From Clarireedia homoeocarpa (taxonomy: Eukaryota; Ascomycota; Leotiomycetes; Helotiales; Rutstroemiaceae), in assembly GCA_001465935.1 (NCBI GenBank), contig LNKV01000149.1:1-25837 (forward strand): 25,837 nucleotides of DNA, given 5' to 3'. Below are positions 13,496-21,500 of the stretch, one piece after another (position 1 is the first letter of the stretch; the number at the start of each line of letters is the position of its first letter). The position numbers and the translations under genes were made by a program. The notes under the pieces were generated by a model. The model did not search any database. It saw only the letters and a list, made by a program, of their open reading frames with translations, and was not told where the DNA came from.

Positions 13496-14446
13496 TTTAA
13501 TATATAAATTTATAAGATTTATTTATTTTAAATTTAAAGATTCTAATATAATCGTGATATTTAATTATTTAATTTTTTATATATTATTTTTTTTAATAAT
13601 ATATTCTTTATCTATTTATAATAAATTAAATATTTTATTTAATTAATAATTTTTTTTTAATTTCTTAGAATAATATTTTATATTATTTTTATTTAATATC
13701 TTAGAAATTTATATTTAAAATAAAGTTTCTTTTCTTATTAATAATTTTTTTCTTTTATAAAAAAGTTATTTTATAAGTTTATAATATTTAATTTTATATA
13801 ATTAATCTAAGTTTCTTTTTTATAATTTTATTTTCTTAAATTTCTTAAATATTTTTTATTTAGTTAATAAAAATAAAGTTATTAATTATAAGTAAAATAT
13901 AATTTTTATTAGAATTTATATTTATAATTATTAATTTAAATAGTTTCTTTAATTAGATTATTTATATTATTAATAAAATTTTTATATAAAAGTTCGAGTT
14001 TAATATTATTTTATAAGTTTTATATATAATAATTTAGAAATATTCTAATATTCTAATTAATTTAATTTCTATATTTTTAGAATTTTATAATATAATAATT
14101 ACTAATTTTATTTATTAAAAAGTAAATAACTTTCTTTTAATAATTTTTATTATATTAATATCTTTAAATATTTATTATATTTTTTTATAAAATTCTTCGA
14201 AACTTTTAAAGATAATTATAATAATTAATATTATTATATTAAAGTTTAGATTATTCTCGAAATAATTAAATAAGAATAATTTAATTTATTTAAATATTTT
14301 ATTTCTTAAAATAAAAAATAATTTAAAAACTTCTAGTATTTTAGATAATAAATTTATTAATACTAAATTTAAAATATATTTCTAATTATAAAATAAAAAT
14401 ATCTAACTTTTTATTATTATTATTATATTTATTTAATAATATAATT
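13496..14446. other. AT-rich stretch without recognisable gene
   Basis: RIP-like composition. I see no motif that survives in any frame on either strand. By position it could be internal sequence of the element that owns the LTR variants at 1055 and 14,447, into which the chromovirus copies would be nested. This cannot be confirmed by eye. Confidence 0.35.
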
Positions 14447-14620
14447 ATAATAATTCTAATTAAATTATTATAATATTATATAAGAATATAATCTTTTTAA
14501 AAGTAAGTTAGATATTAAATATATATAAATATATATTAATATATATATAATTAAATATATAATCTCTTTTTATATATAAACTTTTAAATCTTTATAATTT
14601 TTTTAATTTTTTTATTAGTA
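14447..14620 (+). repeat. Diverged LTR-like repeat, right copy
   Basis: Matches 1055-1245 in the same orientation, from ataataattctaattaaa through aagtaagttagatattaaat to the tatataaacttt segment. Similarity ends near 14,610. About 170 further AT-rich bases without features follow before base composition becomes normal. Confidence 0.5.
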
Positions 14621-14884
14621 ATTAATAAATATATTAAAAAGAATAATAAAATTATAATCTAAAAATTTATATTTAAAACTTTTAAATATATTTAATCTTT
14701 TTTATTAATAATATTATTATAATTAGAAATAAAAAGATATATAAAATATAAACTATTATTATTATAAAGATATTAGCTCGCGAGAACTTAAATAAGTCTT
14801 CCTTTTAAATAAACGATAACGAGTTAATTTCTCGGCCTTGCCCCGATATACACCTTTTATTTCATCCCCAACCCTAATTCGTCC

Positions 14885-15208
14885 TCTTCAGCTGGTTCTA
14901 AATCGGGAGAAGAAAGTAGAGAGAGACTTAAGAAAGACAGCTCCAAGTAAGGGCAATGCAGGCAGGATTTGCTAAATCAAGAGCTATCCAAGAAGGATAA
15001 GTCCAAAGTAGATCAGCCTCAATCGCCGTCCTCTTTAGCTAGAGCCTCTAGGCAAGTAACTGGCGACCAAACCAACGAGAAAGGATAATAGGACTATACA
15101 CTGGAATTAGTCGGCAGCGTGGTTCAAAACACTCAATTCGAGATTGCAGTCCAGGACGCCCCGTGGGTGATCCAAAGGATCGCCGAAGGATCGCCGGCTG
15201 AGGGTTGA
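14885..15208 (+). pseudogene. Decayed coding fragment of unknown family
   Basis: One frame starting TCT-TCA-GCT-GGT reads as a hydrophilic, Ser/Lys/Glu-rich sequence with normal codon use for 108 codons. It is broken by TAA at 14,948 and a TAA-TAG pair at 15,086-15,091, and ends at TGA 15,206-15,208. All internal stops can derive from CAA or CAG by one C-to-T change, as RIP would produce. The C-terminal part (V-V-Q-N-T-Q-F-E-I then A-P-W-V-I-Q-R-I) looks like a folded domain edge. I do not recognise the family. A gag-like or LINE ORF1 remnant at the block edge is possible but unproven. It converges on the HET gene, 26 bases from its stop codon. Confidence 0.4.
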
Positions 15209-15234
15209 GCAAGAATGCTCCTGACATTTATCCT

Positions 15235-16625
15235 TCAACAATCCTTGACTATATGCCCTATTTTATTGCCTTGAAGACAATTATATTAGTGAAGTACAAC
15301 ACTATAGAAGAGAAACTTACATTTCATACAACGAACAGGATATCTACAATCTGATGCTTTGTGATTCCGGTAAAAACCTAAAAAAGAAACAATGGTTAGT
15401 TGCTCGGAAAACCCATAAACAAATGCAGTAGTTGTACATTTACCACAATTTCTTTTACAACTATCCTCCCAGTGTCGCGCATCCCCACAGTTGAGACAAC
15501 AGCGACTCTGGAAGCGAAATTCTATTACCTCTTTCCACGCCAATTCAGCCGCTGCAAGTTCCTTCAATACTGCTTTATGTAAGGCAATGTTTTGCTCTGC
15601 GCTCCCAATTGGACCTGCGCGTACATGCAGGGTGTCTGCCAGCCATTTGCGGAATCGAGGATCAGAGTATAGGTCAAGTAGTTTCAGCAAATCAACTACG
15701 GAATGCTGCCACCTAAGTCTTTGGGGTTGATCACGCGCCAGATCCGTAAGCTCAGCTTCCAAATCATCCTGTTCTGAGGAAAATTTTCAGTCAGCGAGCA
15801 TGGCTTATGCAATGGAATGTTACTTTAGCTAGGGAAGGACGTACGAGGCAGATCCTGTATATCTATTGCTTCCTGCCTCTGCTGCTGCTTTTGTATCTCC
15901 TCTTGTAGTCGCAACATCGCATGGCCCTCTCCTTCCCCGTATATAAGCGGCAAAAACACCCCAAAAATGCCTAGTAGGCAGTATATCTTGTCCTCCTTTA
16001 GCGTCGTCGTGCGTCTCGCCGCCCAGCTTATCCGTTCCTCGATGCTAAACTCGATGAGCTTCTGATCTCTCAGCGCTTGGATGGGTATGCCAGTGATGCT
16101 GTGTATCTCCTGCTCTAGCGAGATCCTGCTACCTAGCCGCTTGCCATTCTGGGAGAAGAACTCGACGTGAGCTGGCGCAAGCAGCTCCTGCAGCGTCCAG
16201 CCTCGCGTGAACCACCGGCTGCGTCGAAAAGCCTGTTCCCACGATATGCGGAAAGCCTCTGCGTTGGTGATCTCCTCTGACACATAGACGTCCGTCAGGT
16301 ATACGTAGCACTTGGCCGCGCGTTGGTACCAGCGGAACATAGAGTTGATCGCTGTACTCAGCTCGTCGTTCGTAGCCTTGTTGATGCAGCAGGTGTCGAC
16401 CCAGAAGTATTCCACACTGTCTGCTGCAGCGCGCTCGCTACAAAAGCGGATCTTAGCATAGCCGTACTTGTCTGTGCCTGTTCCTGCCAACAGCTCATTG
16501 TATGTAACCTCCTGACCGTCCGTCCATGTATGCGAGAGGATGGCGTATGAAGGAGCGTTGTCATCGTTAAAAGAGGTCAGCACAAAGCCGCCATCGTCTG
16601 CGGAGCATTTCAGAAGGCGTATCAT
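15235..16625 (-). CDS. HET domain protein with DUF3597-like region and three CCHC zinc knuckles
   Basis: Four exons on the minus strand: 16,625-15,845, 15,773-15,438, 15,377-15,321, 15,269-15,235; 1209 nt, 402 residues, in frame throughout. The start is the ATG at 16,625, because the frame extends upstream only through a TTG and HET domains typically begin just after such a Met. Residues 25-180 form a complete HET domain: S-Y-A-I-L-S-H-T-W, W-V-D-T-C-C-I-N-K (75-83) and R-G-W-T-L-Q-E-L-L-A-P (141-151), then the usual L-L-G-I-F...Y-G-E-G tail. Intron 1 has a GTACGT donor, a GCTGAC branch point and a CCTCAG acceptor. Residues about 282-335 resemble DUF3597 (W..S-V-V-D-L-L-K-L-L, then A-E-Q-N-x-A-L-H). 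Three zinc knuckles follow: C353-C356-H361-C366, C370-C373-H378-C383, C389-C392-H397-C402. HET proteins trigger incompatibility cell death. The knuckles suggest nucleic-acid or protein binding (inference). The alternative is two separate genes, unspliced. Confidence 0.82.
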
Positions 16626-16756
16626 GCCACCATATACTCTGTTAGGAGCACGTTGGCAGGATCTGTCGCTGTACAAACGTGGAGAGATAGGAGTCGCAGA
16701 GTCCCTAGCGCAAGCACGAAGCAGGCAGTTAGGATACGATTGGTAGGCACGTAAGG

Positions 16757-16765
16757 CTATATATA
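16757..16765 (-). promoter_or_regulatory. Possible TATA box of the HET gene
   Basis: On the minus strand this reads TATATATAG, about 130 bases upstream of the HET start codon and in a locally GC-normal stretch, so it is not simply part of the AT block. Transcription would start near 16,730. The motif is short and fungal promoters often lack TATA, so this is tentative. Confidence 0.3.
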
Positions 16766-16999
16766 GATAGCTGTGCTTAGCTGTCAGCCTTAGGTATATT
16801 ATAGCGAGGACACTTACTGCTATGTATTGAATCTAGAGATTAAACTAAGATAAATAAAATATATCTTTCAGTACAGTATAGTATACTAATATCCGAATAT
16901 ACTATTATTAATATAGATTTTTTTTCTAATTTCTTTTCTAAACACTTTTTAGTAATTCCCAATTTCATATCTTTATTCTATTATTATATTGAGGAATTC

Positions 17000-17235
17000 A
17001 GATAGTTGCAACAGCGACGTAGAGCTGTGGACTAGGGATACCAAGGAGCACATCAAGGACGAGGGTTAAGGGCGAGAGCAAGAAAGGTGACTTTATTCAA
17101 CTAACGGAGCCAAGGACAGGAAACAAGACGTTGCGTAAAGATCAAGAACAGGAACAGGAGGAGGAAAACTGTCGGGCCCCTCTCATAGGGCCCTCGCCAA
17201 ATGGTACACCATGTGACCGTGCTGCACGTGCGATG
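17000..17235 (-). repeat. Possible solo LTR or retroelement remnant
   Basis: This GC-normal segment sits between two AT-rich patches. Read on the minus strand it has LTR-like traits: a CACGTG box near one end, a C/T-rich middle (cctcctcctgttcctgttct), gaataaag resembling a polyadenylation signal, and cgctgttgcaacta at the far end, where copia-type LTRs often end in a CAACA-like run. It contains GGGCCC twice (17,174-17,179 and 17,188-17,193). No flanking duplication is visible. The assignment rests only on layout. Confidence 0.25.
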
Positions 17236-17356
17236 TGGCGCCGTTATAATAGTATTCTTCTTTTTTATATTGATACTTTTCTTATATAAAAATAGTTTTA
17301 TATCTATATTACTCTTAGAATAGCAATTTTTGTAATTAGATAACTATTCTATTATC

Positions 17357-17612
17357 TAAGTACAATGGTTCCGACTCTTGGATAAAATTCAACACCTGAG
17401 CTAAGGTCCCTTAGCCGCCACGTGATCGGTCATAACACTCAGTGGAGAATTACCTAAGCCGAAAAAGAGAAGCGGGGTAGCCAGAGGCTACTAGCCCAGC
17501 TCTGACTTAGGCAGGCAAGCATAAAAAGAGAAGTTGTGGGTAGGACCCTATGTTCTATCTCCGGCATCTTGGTGATAGCCTTACAATTCCCTACCGGTCA
17601 ACCCATCACACT
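17357..17612 (+). repeat. Second possible LTR-like remnant
   Basis: GC-normal segment with a CACGTGATC motif near 17,420, a TATA-like ataaaaag at about 17,521, then C/T-rich text with cctatgttctatctccggca and an end at acccatcaca followed by cttgg, a layout seen in LTR 3' ends next to a primer-binding site. No partner copy lies in the window, so this is a guess from architecture. Confidence 0.2.
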
Positions 17613-18553
17613 TGGTCTCTCAGTGCAATTACTGTTGTTATCTGTGTAGACAGCTGACTAAAGGGATAAAACTCCTTATATTTCTAAAAGTACCACGTAT
17701 CGCTTATCCGGGTATATAAATGTTGGGCGGGAAAATTATTGTAAAGAGGAAGAGACCGATCTGCAATCGATACACGATCAAAAAAAAAGTGGATAGCTGG
17801 CCGATAAGCTAAGTATGTTATGCAGAAAGCGGAAGACGGAAGTTTCATGATAACGAAATTTCTACCCAATGTGAAACTGAGGTTACTATTAAGAGCTAGT
17901 TGCGGAGGACATGCCAAGTTTCTCCGGTTCCCCGTATCTACTGCAACACGCGTATCAAATAAGATCGAGAGATAGTAATATACCGAAGGAACTGCAAGCC
18001 GGGCACGCCGGGGTAGCTCCTGACAGGGTTATCGCGGAAAAAAAGAAAACATTCTAACTAGAGGTGCAGGAGGCTTTCAGTGAGGGAAAGATCGACCCGG
18101 CTGAAAAATGCTTCTGTTTTTTTCTGATCTGCCGTTTTGGCTGTATGCAACATATCTGCACAAGTTCATTGTTGTTTGCTGCATTATACTGAATCGTCAC
18201 CGACCCGCAGGTAAGGTGTAGGGCTGCTACCTATCGTAGTCCCCGCAATCATTGAGAAAGTTTGTTATCAATATCAATGCTTTAGCTCCCACTAGATTTG
18301 TCGAATAGGGAGTTTCTGAGGATGCGATAAGGAGGGTTTCGTCATATTTTGGAGTGGAATTATTGGTTTTAAACTCAATTATGGGCTTTCAGTTCCGGAG
18401 AAGGGTGCTGGCTTGGAATGGCTGACCGTTCAAAAGTTCAGCTTGAATGGCGATAGATAATTCTCTAGATATCCGCTGCCTCACTAATCCATTCTGAAGT
18501 TGTTCTAAGTATATTTTTCTCACAAATTTGCTCAAGATACCACTCTCCTCAAT

Positions 18554-21500
18554 ATGACGGAAACGCTCCCACCTAACGAGGCTGGAATTTTCCCCGTTAC
18601 TAAAACCCCTTCCGCAATGCCCGAAGAAAGCCTTAATTATCCCCCAAGGAGCAATAAGGAGGATACTGACCCTTCAGTAACTAAAGATTTCGCGGCCATT
18701 GATGAAGATGAAATCAACAAAAGTCTACTCGAGGCCTCTGCAAGTGGGAACACCAAGAGAATTCGCGAATATATACATCAAGGTGCTGACGTATTGACCC
18801 GGAATGAAACTGGACAGACGCCAATTCATATAGCTGCTGAAAATCTTCAATACGAAGCGGTGGGAGTCCTCCTCGAATACGAAAAAGTGAGGAGCAATAT
18901 CAACCTTCAGGACAACGCAGGATGGACACCCTTACATATTTCCGTCCAACGTTACTCGGAGGAGCTGGTTGACGCAATACTAAACACCGGAGCCGCTGAT
19001 ATCTCTGCTAGGAATAATTCGGGATCAACCCCTCTTCACTTGGCCTGCGATCTAGAAACATTCGATATAGTAGGGCTACTACTTGCAGAGGCGGATAAAC
19101 ATAAGATACTTTTAACTGAACTTGAAGATAACGATGGACAGACTCCGCTTCATAATGCTTGTCATTACGGACACGACAACGTGGTAAAAGAATTGCTTTG
19201 GAGGGCAAAGGAAGTTGGGATATCTATTATTGAACTCAAAGATGGTAATGGACAGACTCCGCTTCATATTGCTTGTCGTTACGGACATCACAAAGTGGTA
19301 GAAACATTGCTTGGGAAGGCAGAGAAAGATGGGAAATCTATCATCGAACTCAAAGATGGTAATGCACAGACTCCGCTTCATATAGCGTGTTACCGGAGAC
19401 AGGATCATGTGGTGGGAACTCTTCTTCGTCATGGTGCTGATCTTCAGCAACGGGATTATAATGGCAAAACGCCTTTTCATCTTGCCTGTGCTGAAGGAGA
19501 GAATAGGATTGTGTTGTTTTTGCTGATTGGGCGACTGATTGGGCGATGTCCTGAACTTGAATCGCATTTTTGGGAGGAGCGACATACTGAAAGAGATGTG
19601 ATTAAATCGCTTTTTCCACAGAAGCATTATACTGAAAGAGATGGGATTGTATCGCTTTTGCCAGAGGAGCAATATAAGGCCTTGGTTGATTCAATTGACT
19701 CCGACCACAATACGGCACTGCACTTAGCTGCTCGGGAAGGCCATTACTCGATTGTGAAAACGTTGCTAGATGCGGGGTCTAATCCAAACGCAACAAATAT
19801 TTTCGACGAAACACCATTGCAATTGGCTGGAAAGGGAGTAAAGAAAGAAAAGGAAGACGAGTACAAAAAGATAACCAGATTGCTCTCTTCGCAGTTAGAT
19901 CCACAAAAGCGAAAGGAGACATGGTTTCATTTGTGTGTGACCGAAGAAGATGATACGCTAAAGCGGCTCACTGAATCCTTTGATTGGAAAGGCTTGAACG
20001 AATCCGAAGATAGGCAACAGGAGATTTGATCAGGAAAGCTTCTAAATTCAAGGAACACAGTAATGTGTGTAATATGTTGCGGGACAAAGGCACCCAAAGG
20101 ATTAAAACAAAACCACTGCCAAACGGGTTCGAAGTAGATAATATGACCGCTTTACAATTGGCAGCATATTTTGGGGACTACCTTACTGTTCAGTGGCTTC
20201 TGTACAGTGGATGGAGCAAAGAAATGAAGACAGATTGCCAAGAAGCATTAAAGATAGCTAAACATTACAGGGAGAAGGAAACAGAACAAAGGAACGAAAG
20301 GAACAGCAAGGCTGCCAAAGAAAATCACAACGACGCAGGGACTGGGATCTGCGATTACGTGGAAGTAATAGATACCCTGCAAGACCCTCTTGATTTTGTG
20401 CAGGGTTCGTCGAAGAAAGATCGCTTGCATTCGAAACCAACGGCCAATCCTGGATTTAAGAAATTAGTCGAGGATTTTGATGCTACAATTGTTGATTGTT
20501 ATCGTAAAAGCATGAACCCTGGTGAGGAAGGATACAAGAGAGTGGATTTTCTTCGTCGAACTCGCAGTGTTTGGGACATTGTATATGGGACAGATCCGAA
20601 GGCGATGCAGGCAGATCCGAAGACAATGTCTATAGATGAAGAGAAACTCTACGGGCCAAGCGATATAATGAAGAATGCAAGAAAAAGACATCGAAAGATT
20701 GGCACAAATCCCAAAATTGCAAGAAAGGAACTATACGATGAAGATGATCTTCAATTCAGATGGTTGCATCTATCTGCAAATAACGTAAGTATATAAACCT
20801 ATGTTCCATTTAAAACAATAATCACTGACGGATCTAAATAGCTCGAATGGATGTTTGTGAGTTTTTATTTATCTGTATAGGAACAGTAACATTAATATTC
20901 TCTCACCAGGAGTTAACAAAGAGAATTTACCGCGATAAAGAGAGAACTGAGGAAGAATTCAGCTCTCTAGCAGAATTTTTGCGTCAGAGTTTCAATGAGC
21001 TTCCAGGTGAAAAACCCTATCTGAGGCCTTCGTGTACTGTAAGTAGCGATTTTCTTTGTATCATAACTCTATGTATAACCAAATATATCGTATCATGATA
21101 TACTATTTCTTCTTGATTCAAATAGAAAGAGCTATATTTTATGCTCACTTTTCATTTTGCAATTGGGAAGTTGATCATCTATTCTGAAACCAGAGATCTG
21201 GGAACCCTGTCGATTGGGTATTGGGTTACAAAATTCAGGATTCTCCTTTTGATCAGAGAAGTTAATAATTTATGATTAGGAACAAAATCCACGACTTCGA
21301 GTCTCTAAGAGGGATGCCGCGGAGCTGAAAGAGAGTGCCGGTGGTTCGAAGAAGCTCGAGAGCATTAAATGCCCAATACTTGCGCTATATGTAAGTAAAT
21401 CTACCTAATGTGATATGTTATACCTAATCTCAAACGAAGATGCCATACCTCACCTCTGCCACTTACAACGGGGAATCAGATAAAATCCGGGACAAGAATA

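Larger units (their letters stand above)
1..14780. other. RIP-degraded AT-rich block (retrotransposon graveyard)
   Basis: Almost pure A/T with scattered C and G. Read by eye, positions 1-1500 contain no CA dinucleotide and one TG (near 438), although C survives in CT, CC and CG contexts (for example tcga, ctcg). Loss of CpA/TpG while CpG is spared is the signature of ascomycete repeat-induced point mutation rather than of CpG deamination. No intact reading frame exists in the block. Its contents are relics of Ty3/Gypsy elements, listed separately. The right edge is abrupt: composition returns to normal between about 14,770 and 14,830. Similar RIPped isochores occur in several Pezizomycotina, so this does not identify the species. 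Confidence 0.93.
16626..18553. other. Intergenic region between divergent HET and ankyrin/CorA genes
   Basis: About 1.9 kb shared upstream region. Two small AT-rich patches (about 16,840-16,990 and 17,235-17,350) alternate with GC-normal segments, two of which look like LTR remnants and are listed separately. From about 17,620 to 18,550 the sequence is non-repetitive with no convincing gene. A GTAGCC-AGA-GGCTAC hairpin lies near 17,477-17,491. Immediately before the ankyrin gene start there is a CT-rich run (actctcctcaat) and, about 44 bases upstream, TATATTTTTC. Both are common near fungal starts but weak as evidence. Confidence 0.5.

Noticed and set aside
16129..16564. Several 60-75 residue frames overlapping the HET exon
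   Set aside because: Shadow frames of the HET coding sequence, which has a strong domain match in its own frame.
17684..17917. 77-residue ORF on the minus strand
   Set aside because: No recognisable motif, no splice context and composition of intergenic DNA; most likely chance.
19008..19672. Minus-strand ORFs with repeated M-L-L-W-x-K-R units
   Set aside because: They are antisense reflections of the tandem ankyrin repeats and have no independent support.
19933..20033. In-frame intron that would remove the frame break in the ankyrin/CorA gene
   Set aside because: The donor (GTGTGT) and acceptor (gatcag) are acceptable, but the interval is coding-like in the upstream frame, the branch points are weak, and the family seems continuous across it. 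Kept only as the alternative.
20847..21098. Separate 83-residue ORF
   Set aside because: It reads through a GTGAGT intron in a different frame from the gene; the real exons are 20,842-20,856 and 20,910-21,038.
21126..21279. Possible extra exon inside the 241-nt intron
   Set aside because: The acceptor at caaatag gives an open frame for about 50 codons, but no good donor in the right phase joins it to 21,280, and the peptide does not resemble the family.
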